The position numbers and the translations under genes were made by a program. 64,000 nucleotides of DNA from Pseudomonadales bacterium (GTDB lineage: Bacteria > Pseudomonadota > Gammaproteobacteria > Pseudomonadales > Azotimanducaceae). Positions 8,124 through 16,697 of this stretch are shown piece after piece. The first letter of the stretch is position 1; each line of letters opens with the position of its first letter. The notes beneath the pieces were generated by a model, which was not told the DNA's origin, made no database searches, and worked only from the letters and a program-made list of their open reading frames with translations. The stretch spans positions 17,857 through 81,856 of the forward strand of contig JAFMIA010000005.1 of the NCBI GenBank assembly GCA_017854255.1. The letters run 5' to 3'.

Positions 8124-9395
8124 TTATGAAACGGTTCTGAAAAACACTTTGGCGTTTCTTTGCCAGTTATAAAGGGCTTGCTTGTCCTCAGGCAATTCTG
8201 TGACGGATGTCGCTTCAAAGCCGCGCTCTTTAAACCAATGAGCCGTTTGGGTGGTTAAAACAAAAACCCGATCGATGCCTTGCGCTTTAGCGGACGCAAT
8301 GAGCGCCTTAAGCAACCGGTCGCCGTGGTCTAAATCTCGGTGCAGGGGATCGGTTGCAAGACAGGCAATCTCGGCGCCCTCATGAAATGGGTACAGGGCG
8401 CCGCAACCAATGATCAGGCCCTCCTGAACGATCACCCAAAACCGGTTTAACTCTGATTCGATCAATTCCCGTGAGCGTTTAACCAATGCGCCGGTCGCTT
8501 CGAGCGGTTCGATGAGGGCCAGAATGCCGTGGATATCGATTAATTGCGCGGGTCGAAGTTGCGCCGAAGGCGTTTGAACAATTTGGGTGCCGCAGCCTTC
8601 CCGGGTGAACAATTCTTCCAATAAGGCGCCGTCATGTTCAGGATGAATGAGATGGCATTTTGCGGAGGTTGCGCTTACGACCTTTTGGGCGGTTGTTAAC
8701 ACATTGATCAAGCTGGGCCACTGGGCTGGGTCCAGCGCAGCACAGGTTAGCTCACTGATGGCCTGCCCCGCATCATCGATTAGGCGATCCTGATCGATAA
8801 AATAAATCAGTTTGTCCGCCTGCAACGCGGTTGCGATCTCGCCGGCAAGAACCGTTGGGTCCAAGCCAAAGGTTTCGCCAGAGAGCGAATAACCCAAAGG
8901 CGGGACGATTACCAAGGCCTGCTGATCCAGGCTCTTTGCCATCTCAAGGTGGTTCACGCGACGAACAATGCCGTCGTGTTCTTGATCGACGCCGTTGAGA
9001 ATGCCAAGCGGTTGCGCTTTGATAAAATTGCCAGAGACCGCAACGAGATCTGAAGATTGGCTAACCGCATTGGGCAAGCCTGCTGAGAGCTGCGCCAGTA
9101 GGCGCTGGGTTGTGCCCCCGGTTTGTTCGAGGTAAGTCTCAAGATTGCGGGCGGTAATAACAGGATGACCTGTTTCAGAATCGGTCTTAACTTGGAGCGC
9201 CCCGGCGTTTGCGTGCACTACCACCAAGCGAACCCCAAGGGCATGCAATAACGTTAAATCTCTCGCAATGCTGACAAAAGCGCTCGGCCTGAGTGCGTCT
9301 TGATCCAAACTGACCACAAAGGTTTTATTGCGGTGGGCATAGATATAAGGTGAAGCGGTTCTAAACCATCGGATGGGATCTTGTTCGACGCTCAT
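8124..9395 (-). CDS. argA: Amino-acid N-acetyltransferase (N-acetylglutamate synthase) ArgA
   Basis: First step of arginine synthesis: acetyl-CoA plus glutamate gives N-acetylglutamate. 423 residues from the ATG at 9393-9395, which has an AGG ribosome site. The frame stays open further upstream, but homology starts at DPIRWFRTASPYI. The N-terminal two thirds form a catalytically inactive amino-acid-kinase fold that binds arginine for feedback control. The C-terminal part (about 285-423) is the GNAT acetyltransferase, with GCGALYPF and LATDPLHRDLDHGDRLL forming the acetyl-CoA site. The two-domain form is the classical ArgA of gammaproteobacteria. It is convergent with hemE and divergent from the GspE-like gene. 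Confidence 0.97.
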   Translation of the reverse strand: MSVEQDPIRWFRTASPYIYAHRNKTFVVSLDQDALRPSAFVSIARDLTLLHALGVRLVVVHANAGALQVKTDSETGHPVITARNLETYLEQTGGTTQRLLAQLSAGLPNAVSQSSDLVAVSGNFIKAQPLGILNGVDQEHDGIVRRVNHLEMAKSLDQQALVIVPPLGYSLSGETFGLDPTVLAGEIATALQADKLIYFIDQDRLIDDAGQAISELTCAALDPAQWPSLINVLTTAQKVVSATSAKCHLIHPEHDGALLEELFTREGCGTQIVQTPSAQLRPAQLIDIHGILALIEPLEATGALVKRSRELIESELNRFWVIVQEGLIIGCGALYPFHEGAEIACLATDPLHRDLDHGDRLLKALIASAKAQGIDRVFVLTTQTAHWFKERGFEATSVTELPEDKQALYNWQRNAKVFFRTVS

Positions 9396-9429
9396 ACTGG
9401 ACCTAGTTGAAAAAAGCTTGCGAGGTTTG

Positions 9430-9435
9430 ATTATA
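9430..9435 (-). promoter_or_regulatory. -10 element of the likely argA promoter
   Basis: On the minus strand this reads TATAAT, 35 bases before the argA start codon, which suits a leader of about 28 bases. No strong -35 hexamer is visible at the normal distance. An ArgR operator was not recognised by eye. Confidence 0.4.
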
Positions 9436-9589
9436 CTCGCCATCACGTGTTTTCGCTTAGTGGCCGTTGGGCTAAAGGCGTTGGGGGTTTGCCCAGCAAC
9501 CGATACCAATACCGCTGTAGTTCAAGGCGCTGCTAATATTGCTAGCCTGTCTCAATGGCAATGAGCATCAGCTAGAGGATTGTGAATCT

Positions 9590-11353
9590 ATGCAACAAGA
9601 GAAATTAACGGTCGCGGGATTGGTTCAAGACCTCGTTTCGGATCAACGACTGTCCGCCGCCGATGCAAAGCTGTTTGCCGCCGGGGTACGGCAAAGCCGA
9701 ACCAAAATGAATCATCCCATTGAGTTAATCGATGCGGCAGGCCTGACGGATATGGCCAACCCGGCGCAAACCCTGACGGCGGAAACCTTGATGCTCTGGC
9801 TCAGCAAAAGATCGGACCTGTCTTACTATCGCGTTGATCCGCTTAAAATCGACACCCCTTCAGTCACCCGTGTCATGTCCAGCGAGTTTGCCCGGCGGCA
9901 TCAGATCTTGGCGGTTGAAGTTAATGCCAGAGAAATTCTGATTATTTGTAGCGAGCCCTATGTGACCAGCTGGGTCAGTATGATTGAGCAATCTCAGATC
10001 GGAAAAACGATTGTGCGGGCGCTCGCCAGTCCGGCTGATATCCGGCGTTATATTGACGAATTTTACGCGATGGCGAACTCCGTCAAAAAGGCATCGGCCC
10101 AAGGGTTGGCGGCGAGTGCGCTGGGTAACTTGGAGCAAATGGTCGAGCTCGGTCAATTGGATTCGATGGAGGCCAATGACACGCATATTGTGAATATCGT
10201 TGACTGGCTGTTGCAGTATGCCTTTACCCAACGCGCGAGTGATATTCATATTGAACCCCGCCGTGAAAAGGGCGCAACCCGGTTCAGAATCGACGGCATT
10301 CTGCATACTGTTTACGAATTACCCATGCCGGTTGTGAGTGCCGTGATCAGTCGGATTAAGACGTTAGGGCGCATGAATGTTGCTGAAAAGCGCAGGCCCC
10401 AAGATGGGCGATTGAAAACGAGAACGCCTAACGGTCAGGAAATAGAGCTTCGGCTCTCAACCTTACCCACAGCCTTTGGCGAAAAGTTGGTCATGCGGAT
10501 CTTTGATCCGGCTATTCTCCTGAAATCGTTTTCAGAATTGGGTTTAGAGGCGCAAGAGCAAGTTGTCTGGTCGCAAATGGTTGGCCAGCCGAATGGCATT
10601 GTTTTGGTAACGGGCCCTACAGGCTCTGGAAAGACCACCACGCTTTATACCAGCTTAAAGCAGTTGGCCACCGAAATGGTCAATGTGTGCACTATCGAAG
10701 ATCCCATTGAGATGGTGGAAGACGCGTTCAATCAAATGCAAGTTCAGGCAAATATTGACCTATCTTTTGCCGAAGGCGTGCGGGCGCTGCTTCGACAGGA
10801 CCCGGATATCATTATGGTGGGAGAAATCCGAGATCTCGAGACGGCCGAAATGGCGATTCAAGCCGCATTGACCGGACATCTGGTGATTTCGACGTTGCAT
10901 ACGAATGACGCGCCCGCCGCCATTACCCGGATGCTTGAATTGGGGGTCGCACCGTATTTAATTAAGGCGACCCTGTTGGGGGTTATGGCGCAACGACTGG
11001 TGCGAACGTTTTGTCCACATTGTCGCTATGACATTGAGCCGGACCTCGATGGCTGGGCAGAACTGGTTCACCCCTGGGGGGTTGAGCCGCCGGTAAAAAT
11101 GGCAGCAGCGGCGGGTTGTCAGGAATGTCGAGAAACCGGTTTTAAGGGCCGGGCCGGTCTTTATGAGCTTTTGACCATGAATGATCCGGTGAAGCAGCTG
11201 GTGGTTGGTCAGGCAGATGCCGGTCAGATCCGAAAAGCTGGGATGCAAGCGGGGATGCGCACTTTGCGATTGAGCGGTGCCGAAAAAGTTGCAAAGGGTG
11301 AAACCAGCATTGCGGAAGTGCTGCGGGTAGCGCCCGTTTCAAGTTATGAGTAA
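9590..11353 (+). CDS. GspE/PilB-family secretion or pilus ATPase (orphan)
   Basis: Hexameric ATPase of the type II secretion/type IV pilus class. 587 residues from the ATG at 9590 (AGAGGA site upstream); the frame is open 51 bases earlier. The order is an N-terminal T2SSE_N-type domain (about 1-150), a linker, a PAS-like N2 domain with DIHIEPRREKGATRFRIDG, then the motor with Walker A GPTGSGKTTT (342-351), an Asp box, Walker B (DIIMVGEIRDLETAE) and the His box (GHLVISTLHTND). A zinc site CxxC at 475/478 and CxxC at 510/513 is intact. No pilin, platform or secretin genes lie nearby, so its partners are elsewhere. Whether it serves pili or secretion cannot be decided. Confidence 0.9.
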   Translation: MQQEKLTVAGLVQDLVSDQRLSAADAKLFAAGVRQSRTKMNHPIELIDAAGLTDMANPAQTLTAETLMLWLSKRSDLSYYRVDPLKIDTPSVTRVMSSEFARRHQILAVEVNAREILIICSEPYVTSWVSMIEQSQIGKTIVRALASPADIRRYIDEFYAMANSVKKASAQGLAASALGNLEQMVELGQLDSMEANDTHIVNIVDWLLQYAFTQRASDIHIEPRREKGATRFRIDGILHTVYELPMPVVSAVISRIKTLGRMNVAEKRRPQDGRLKTRTPNGQEIELRLSTLPTAFGEKLVMRIFDPAILLKSFSELGLEAQEQVVWSQMVGQPNGIVLVTGPTGSGKTTTLYTSLKQLATEMVNVCTIEDPIEMVEDAFNQMQVQANIDLSFAEGVRALLRQDPDIIMVGEIRDLETAEMAIQAALTGHLVISTLHTNDAPAAITRMLELGVAPYLIKATLLGVMAQRLVRTFCPHCRYDIEPDLDGWAELVHPWGVEPPVKMAAAAGCQECRETGFKGRAGLYELLTMNDPVKQLVVGQADAGQIRKAGMQAGMRTLRLSGAEKVAKGETSIAEVLRVAPVSSYE

Positions 11354-11375
11354 TGGTCGCTGGTTTTGTCTCGCC

Positions 11376-12293
11376 TCAGGCGTCGTACAAGGTTGAGCGA
11401 CCCTGCTCGGTTGTTTTGAACCGGCGGTGGACCCACCAATATTGCTCTGGCGCGTCAGCAATGGCGCGCTCGATATGGCGGTTGATGAGGCTTGTATCCT
11501 CTAGATCGGACTGGGTTGGAAAAGGGGCCTCCGGCGTTTTGATCACCACCGAATAACTGCCGTCAACGTGGCGGTAGTGACTCATGAAGACCACCTTGGC
11601 GCCGGTTAAGCGAGCAATGCGGTTCGCGGCTGTTGTGGTCGCGGCTGGCAGACTAAAAAACGGTGCAAAGACCGCATTCTGGCGCCCGTAATCTTGGTCG
11701 GGGGCGTACCAGAGCCGATTGCCTGCTTTAAGGTTTCGAATAACGCCGCGAATATTGTGTTGATCCAGGGCCTGCTTGAAATGATGACCCCGGCCGCGTT
11801 GCATCAGCCATTCAAGCACCGGATTTTTATTGGTTTTATACATGACGTTAAAGGGTCTTTGGCGGCTGAGTAAGGCGCCGGCTAAATCAAGGGTGGCAAA
11901 GTGCATACCGATGATCAGAATTCCCGGATCGGTTTCAGACCGATCCAGGTGCTCAAGGCCGATGAAGCGCACGGTTAAATCCGTGATTTTTTGAGGGTGT
12001 AACCAAGTCGTTCCGGTTTCAATCAAACCCTTGGCAGTTGAGCGAAGATTGGCCTGCAGTAACTGCGCGCGCGCCTCGGGTGTCCAATCTGGAAAACACA
12101 GGGCAAGATTGACCCGGGCGATGCGGACACGTCGGGGCGCAAGGTACTTTGCGCTGCGACCCAGCAGCCCTGCAAGTCGTTGGCGCATAGGTTGAGGTAA
12201 TCCAGTTAAAACGAAAGCGAGCGCAATCCCGGTCCAAGTCAGCCAGTAGCGCGGATGAAAGAGTTTAGGCGGTCGTTGATAACGCGTTTGCAC
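11376..12293 (-). CDS. Lipid A late acyltransferase (LpxL/HtrB-type)
   Basis: Inner-membrane enzyme that transfers an acyl chain from acyl-ACP onto Kdo-lipid IVA. 305 residues from a GTG start with a GGAG site eight bases upstream. One N-terminal hydrophobic segment lies at about 18-34. The family HX4D dyad is His131-Asp136 (MHFATLD). RRVRIARVNLALCFP (54-68) is the usual post-anchor motif. It could be LpxL or LpxM; the RxNLxxCFP and GMHF pattern is closer to LpxL. It is monocistronic and converges on the GspE-like gene with 22 bases between. waaA, whose product makes the acceptor, lies 2.6 kb away across the fasciclin gene. Confidence 0.93.
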   Translation of the reverse strand: MQTRYQRPPKLFHPRYWLTWTGIALAFVLTGLPQPMRQRLAGLLGRSAKYLAPRRVRIARVNLALCFPDWTPEARAQLLQANLRSTAKGLIETGTTWLHPQKITDLTVRFIGLEHLDRSETDPGILIIGMHFATLDLAGALLSRQRPFNVMYKTNKNPVLEWLMQRGRGHHFKQALDQHNIRGVIRNLKAGNRLWYAPDQDYGRQNAVFAPFFSLPAATTTAANRIARLTGAKVVFMSHYRHVDGSYSVVIKTPEAPFPTQSDLEDTSLINRHIERAIADAPEQYWWVHRRFKTTEQGRSTLYDA

Positions 12294-12498
12294 GGTAATG
12301 GCTCCATCGATGGGCCATTGTAAGGTGAAAATCGGTCTTTATAGAAATCGGGCGGGCAGTGCTAGGGTCTTTTCTCTATCGTAAATTGTCAGACAGTTGA
12401 TCAGGCTGCGCCCTCGAGGCGGAAGACGGTGGATCTGGGAATAGACCACGCGCGCATCAGGACAAAATCAAACCAGGTGTTTAGAAAAGCTTAAGGGT

Positions 12499-12527
12499 GA
12501 TTGAGGATGCACCGGGCATCCTCAATC
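12499..12527 (-). terminator. Perfect 12-bp hairpin downstream of the fasciclin gene
   Basis: A 12-base arm (GATTGAGGATGC) and its exact complement enclose a five-base loop, ACCGG. It sits 52 bases past the stop of the leftward fasciclin gene. On the minus strand the T-rich CTTTTCT follows only after about ten bases, so it is not a textbook intrinsic terminator, but it is the most stable hairpin in this 286-base gap (12294-12579). Nothing else is recognised in the gap. Confidence 0.5.
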
Positions 12528-12579
12528 CATAGGTTAGGCAGGGGCTCATCGACAAGCCGCCTGCGCGCATGGGCTAAAC

Positions 12580-14448
12580 CTACTCGCTCGCAGGGTCTGT
12601 AATAACGCGATCAATGACATGAATAATGCCGTTGGTCGTGTAGATGTCGCTGGAGATTACCTTGGCGCCTTGAATGCGTAAGCTGCCATCTTCAATAGCG
12701 ATCCCGACTGCTTTTCCAGAAAGGGTTTCAACCATAGTGCCATTCAATGAGTAGGCAGTCACAGCGTCAACTGCTGAGCCCGCGATAACGTGGGTTGTCA
12801 GCAGTGTTGTTAAGGCTTCGGTATCTGCCAACAGGGCGGACAGCGCATCGGCGTCAATGAGGTCGAAGGCGGCGTCGGTCGGCGCGAACACGGTGAGTTT
12901 GCTATCCGGATCGCTCAGGGCATCAACGAGGCCGGCAGTTTCAAGGGCTGTCACCAAAGTCGTAAAGGTTCCTGCAGCGACGGCTGTGTCAACAATATTC
13001 GTTGTGACATCGCCTTTCGAGGGCGGTGGCAGCATGACGTTATCGATAACATGAATGACGCCATTTGACGCCATAACGTTGGCGCTCGTGACGGACGCCA
13101 AGTTTACAGTAAGACCAGTATCGCTTAGGGAAAGGGCCGTTCGGCCACCCGATTTTTCGGCGGTTGCATTGGCCATTTCGAGAATAGACTGATCGGAGGC
13201 TGCCACCGAGATTGCCCCATCCGCAAGTACGACTGCATCAGCGTAGACGTGGTAGAGCAGGATATCTGCGAGTGTTGCAGGATCCGCCAGCAGGCCGTTG
13301 ATGGCGTCTGTACCCAATTTTGCGAAGGCTGCGTCGGTGGGCGCAAATACGGTGTAGCTTTTATCGGCGTCGGTTAACGCCCCAACCAGGTCCGCGGCGG
13401 AAAGGGCGGCGAGCAGCGTCTCGAAGCTACCCGCAGCGGTTGCGACTTCAGCAATATTAAGGGTCGGTGTGGGCAGCCCGGCTGCCCCAACAATGACCGT
13501 ATCAATGACGTGGATCACGCCATTGGATGCGTGTATGTCAGCGATGATGACTTTCGCGCCGCCAACGCGTAGTTCGCGCTTACTAGAAATTGAAATCGGC
13601 ACTTCAGCGCCGCCAACGGTGGTCGCAGCGTTGCCACTGAGCGAGTAGGCTGTTACGGCATCGACAGCCGCGTCTGTGATGACGTGCTGCTGGAGAATTT
13701 CGGTTAAATTGTCGAGATCAGCCAGAAGCGCCGTCACGTTTGCCGAGCCCATCGCGTCGAAAGCAGCGTCGGTCGGCGCGAATACCGTAAAGGTGTCGGT
13801 CTCGCTGGCGAGGACGGTATCAAGACCGGTGGCACCGAGCGCGGCGACCAGCGTTGTGAAGCGCTCGTCGGCTGCAGCAATATTGACGATGGTGCTTTCG
13901 CTGGGCGTTGCATCCGCCGGCGGCATCAGAACGGCGTCGATCACATGGATCACGCCATTGTCGGCTTGAATGTCAGTTGCGGTGACTTTGGAAAGGTTCA
14001 GAAATAGGGCGTCGTTCTTGGCTGATACGCCAACCCGATCACCATTTGCCATTTCAACGGTCGTTCCCACAGCGTCAGTGGCGGCGGTGGAATCGAGCGC
14101 GGTACCACTAACGACGTGATAAAGCAGGATGTCGGACAAGGTATCCGGATCAGCTAAAAGATCATTGATTGCCGTCTCACCCAGTAGCGCAAAGGCTGCA
14201 TCGGTCGGCGCGAAAACGGTGAGCGTTGCGGATGCGTCGTCGATCGTGCTCGTCAGACCTGCTGCATCGATCGCGGCTATGAGCGTCGTGAAGTTACCGG
14301 CCTCGATTGCAACGTCGAGTATGGTCGGCGTTGGCGCTGGCAAATCTGCTAGTGGAACCGGCTCTGGTGTTTTCGTATCAATGCCGTCGCAAGCGGTCAG
14401 GGCCAAGCAGGCTAAAACGAGGCCGGCAAATTTATTGAGTAAACGCAT
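12580..14448 (-). CDS. Fasciclin (FAS1) repeat lipoprotein, four domains
   Basis: 622 residues. A lipoprotein signal peptide ends in LTAC (17-20), so Cys20 is lipidated. An AAGGAT ribosome site supports the start. After a short Pro-rich linker come four FAS1 domains at about 43-177, 184-320, 325-470 and 480-618. Each contains TVFAPTDAAF and NG(V/I)IHVID. Domains 1 and 3 resemble each other (AIN.LLADP.TL.DILLYHV), as do 2 and 4 (DAVTAYSL.G, GAKVI..DI), pointing to duplication of a two-domain unit. FAS1 domains generally mediate adhesion or carbohydrate/matrix contacts. Asp at +2 would, by the enteric rule, keep it in the inner membrane. It is very rich in Ala, Asp and Thr. Function unknown. 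Confidence 0.93.
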   Translation of the reverse strand: MRLLNKFAGLVLACLALTACDGIDTKTPEPVPLADLPAPTPTILDVAIEAGNFTTLIAAIDAAGLTSTIDDASATLTVFAPTDAAFALLGETAINDLLADPDTLSDILLYHVVSGTALDSTAATDAVGTTVEMANGDRVGVSAKNDALFLNLSKVTATDIQADNGVIHVIDAVLMPPADATPSESTIVNIAAADERFTTLVAALGATGLDTVLASETDTFTVFAPTDAAFDAMGSANVTALLADLDNLTEILQQHVITDAAVDAVTAYSLSGNAATTVGGAEVPISISSKRELRVGGAKVIIADIHASNGVIHVIDTVIVGAAGLPTPTLNIAEVATAAGSFETLLAALSAADLVGALTDADKSYTVFAPTDAAFAKLGTDAINGLLADPATLADILLYHVYADAVVLADGAISVAASDQSILEMANATAEKSGGRTALSLSDTGLTVNLASVTSANVMASNGVIHVIDNVMLPPPSKGDVTTNIVDTAVAAGTFTTLVTALETAGLVDALSDPDSKLTVFAPTDAAFDLIDADALSALLADTEALTTLLTTHVIAGSAVDAVTAYSLNGTMVETLSGKAVGIAIEDGSLRIQGAKVISSDIYTTNGIIHVIDRVITDPASE

Positions 14449-14684
14449 GATTGTTATCCTTAGTTATGAGCGTTAATCGGAAGTTACGTCGAGCCGGTTA
14501 GAACAGATCACACTGCTCTTGAGGTCAGTAAGAACCGAATTTTTTTATCAGACTAAAAATCCTTGTTATCCTCGGGCGCGTCGCCAGTTCCCTGGCCAGT
14601 CGCGTCAGCTGTGATTAGCGCGATCAGAAGATGGGTCAGTCAGCCTTTTGATTGCAGGAACCAGCCGATCGAAAACCCGACTGA

Positions 14685-14825
14685 TGTGTCGTCGAGGCGC
14701 TGGCATTCAAAAAAGCGTCGGTTGTTGATCGTTTAGGTCTGTTGGCGGTGAGCGGTTTTTTGGATCATTATCCTGAACTAACCCTAGGCCTGTCAGGATC
14801 GTCTGAAGAACATCTGGATCGTTAA
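14685..14825 (+). pseudogene. Possible decayed LysR-type regulator fragment
   Basis: Between the fasciclin gene and waaA lies a 494-base gap (14449-14942) with no intact gene. One frame here, with a stop codon directly upstream and TAA at 14823, encodes a 46-residue peptide that includes RLGLLAVSGFLDHYPELTL. This resembles the start of a LysR substrate-binding domain (R-L-x-P-L-L-x-x-F-L-x-x-Y-P-E-L-x-L-x-L), including the following ser-rich strand and a Leu-Asp. There is no start codon in place, no helix-turn-helix part and no continuation after the stop. It is therefore at best a remnant. The similarity is judged by eye and could be chance. Confidence 0.35.
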
Positions 14826-14942
14826 AAGAGGCGCGAGTGTAAGGCAAGAATCCGTCTTTACAGAATTCCGGCTATGGTAAACTTCTGCTGGCATCTAGTT
14901 TTGCGGCGCCATTCAAGGCCCTAATCATACAGCGACGTTTCG

Positions 14943-16220
14943 ATGGTTCGATTTCTTTACAATATTTTGATCCCGCTACTGATTCCGGGGGCCCTGATTC
15001 GGCTTTGGTTCCGGGGTCGCGCTGAGCCTGCTTATCGACATCACTTGGCAGAGCGCTTTGGTCATCTGCCATCGAATTTGGGGGCCGGCGCGGATATTTG
15101 GTTGCATGCGGTTTCGGCCGGTGAAAGCATTGCAGCGGCGCCCTTGATTGAGGCCTTGTTAGCCCGAGGCCATACGCTGGTTTTGTCAACGACCACGCCG
15201 ACGGGGCGAGCCCAATTGATGCGCCAGTTTTCTGGCCGCGCCGTGATTTGCTACGGCCCCTTTGATGTGCCGCGCTGTATTAAGCGCTTTTTAAACCAAG
15301 TCAGACCAAAGCTCGCATTAATGATTGAAACTGAAATTTGGCCTAACTGGACGACCGCCTGCGCGTCGCGAGGGATTCCAGTTGCGTTGCTCAATGGCCG
15401 GCTCTCTGAGCGATCGTTTAGTGGGTATCAAAAGCTCGGTTCGATGATGCGGGCTACCCTGCGTCAGTTCAGCTGGATTGCAGTGCAATCGACTGCCCAT
15501 GCGAACCGGTTCACCGCCCTCGGTGCCACAGCGGATCAATTGTCGGTTACGGGGTCGATCAAGGCAGATCAAACGCTCCCGGCAGATTTTATCGAACAAG
15601 TCGCGATGATTCAGGCAAAGTGTGCCCATCGTCCGCTGTTGCTCGCAGCCAGCACCCATCCTGGAGAAGAAGAGATCCTGTTAGCGTCCTTTAAGGCGTT
15701 AAAAGTTGCGCATCCTGACCTGCTGATGGTGTTGGTTCCGCGCCATGTGCAACGGGCAATTGCCTTGCAAACGCTGTCCGCTGAGCTGGGATTAGTGTCT
15801 TGCCGAGCAACCCTCGACCGGGTTGCCGAGGATACGGATGTGATCATCGTTGATGTTATGGGTCAGCTCTTATATTGGTATGGTGCGAGCTCGGTTGCCT
15901 TTGTGGGCGGCAGTCTGGTGCCTCATGGCGGGCACAATTTTTTAGAGGCGGCGCTGTGTGGTTGCGCCATTGTGACCGGGCCTTGGGTCTTTAACTTTGA
16001 AGCCCAGGCCGAACAGTTTCAGCGCGCCGAGGCACTAACGCTCGTTGCGGATGAACACGCGCTGAGTGCCGCATTCGAGACGCTGTTGGTGGATCCTGTG
16101 ATCAGGCAGCAGCAGATTGAACGCGCGCAACAATTGGTTGATGAGAGTCGCGGCGCGCTGGATCAATTATTGACGGGGCTCTCGCCTTGGCTGCCCGATC
16201 GAGCGGGCGTGCCAAGATGA
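14943..16220 (+). CDS. waaA: Kdo transferase WaaA (KdtA)
   Basis: Adds 3-deoxy-D-manno-octulosonic acid residues from CMP-Kdo to lipid IVA on the cytoplasmic face of the inner membrane. 425 residues, the same as the E. coli enzyme. A hydrophobic N-terminal segment (about 3-20) anchors it. The Glycos_transf_N domain follows (DIWLHAVSAGESIAAAPLI, then STTTPTGRAQ, LMIETEIWPNW). The C-terminal half carries the GT-B donor site, including VGGSLVPHGGHNFLEAA. No clear Shine-Dalgarno sequence precedes the ATG. It overlaps the arsC-like gene by ATGA and appears to head a transcript reaching parC. Confidence 0.97.
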   Translation: MVRFLYNILIPLLIPGALIRLWFRGRAEPAYRHHLAERFGHLPSNLGAGADIWLHAVSAGESIAAAPLIEALLARGHTLVLSTTTPTGRAQLMRQFSGRAVICYGPFDVPRCIKRFLNQVRPKLALMIETEIWPNWTTACASRGIPVALLNGRLSERSFSGYQKLGSMMRATLRQFSWIAVQSTAHANRFTALGATADQLSVTGSIKADQTLPADFIEQVAMIQAKCAHRPLLLAASTHPGEEEILLASFKALKVAHPDLLMVLVPRHVQRAIALQTLSAELGLVSCRATLDRVAEDTDVIIVDVMGQLLYWYGASSVAFVGGSLVPHGGHNFLEAALCGCAIVTGPWVFNFEAQAEQFQRAEALTLVADEHALSAAFETLLVDPVIRQQQIERAQQLVDESRGALDQLLTGLSPWLPDRAGVPR

Positions 16221-16669
16221 AAATGCTGTTTTTATGCACTGGGAATGCTTGCCGGTCACAAATGGCGGAAGGTTGGGCACGGGCCTTGGCAAACCCCTCG
16301 GCAGTGATTCAATCAGCTGGAATCAAGGCCCATGGTTTAAATCCTCGAGCGGTTCAAGTGATGTTGGAAGCCGGGGTTGATATCAGTGCTCAGACCTCAA
16401 AGGTGATCAGTACGCGCGACTTTGACGGACTCGATCTGGTTGTAACGGTTTGTGGGCATGCTGATGAGCATTGCCCTGTCGTGCCGGCAAGGGTTGCAAG
16501 AATCCATTGGCCGCTCCCAGACCCGGCCGGCGCTGAAGGTTTGGTGGCCGATATCGAGACCGTTTTTAGAGCCTCTCGCGATGATATTCGGGATCGCGTG
16601 CAGGCGCTTTTGATCGAGTATGATTGTTTAAAGGCGGCTTCGGACGAACGCTTGGCCCCGAAAAGGTGA
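16217..16669 (+). CDS. ArsC-type arsenate reductase, low-molecular-weight phosphatase fold
   Basis: 150 residues from the ATG in the ATGA overlap with waaA. The N-terminal CTGNACRS is the phosphatase-like P-loop CX5R. A second region reads TVCGHADEHCP: two cysteines seven residues apart, the same spacing as Cys82/Cys89 of thioredoxin-coupled ArsC (S. aureus, B. subtilis). The late Asp (LPDPAG) is also present. All three redox cysteines are thus in place, favouring arsenate reduction over tyrosine dephosphorylation. There are no other ars genes (arsR, arsB, arsM) in the window, and the setting inside a lipopolysaccharide/topoisomerase operon is unusual. An alternative in-frame ATG lies six bases later. 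Confidence 0.85.
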   Translation: MKMLFLCTGNACRSQMAEGWARALANPSAVIQSAGIKAHGLNPRAVQVMLEAGVDISAQTSKVISTRDFDGLDLVVTVCGHADEHCPVVPARVARIHWPLPDPAGAEGLVADIETVFRASRDDIRDRVQALLIEYDCLKAASDERLAPKR

Positions 16670-16697
16670 TAGGCTTGATTCCGAGACAAGGGCTGTG

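Noticed and set aside
13676..14476. Long frames on the plus strand opposite the fasciclin gene
   Set aside because: They arise from the Ala/Asp/Thr codon bias of the repeats; the translations are repetitive Ala/Ser/Val sequences without start signals.
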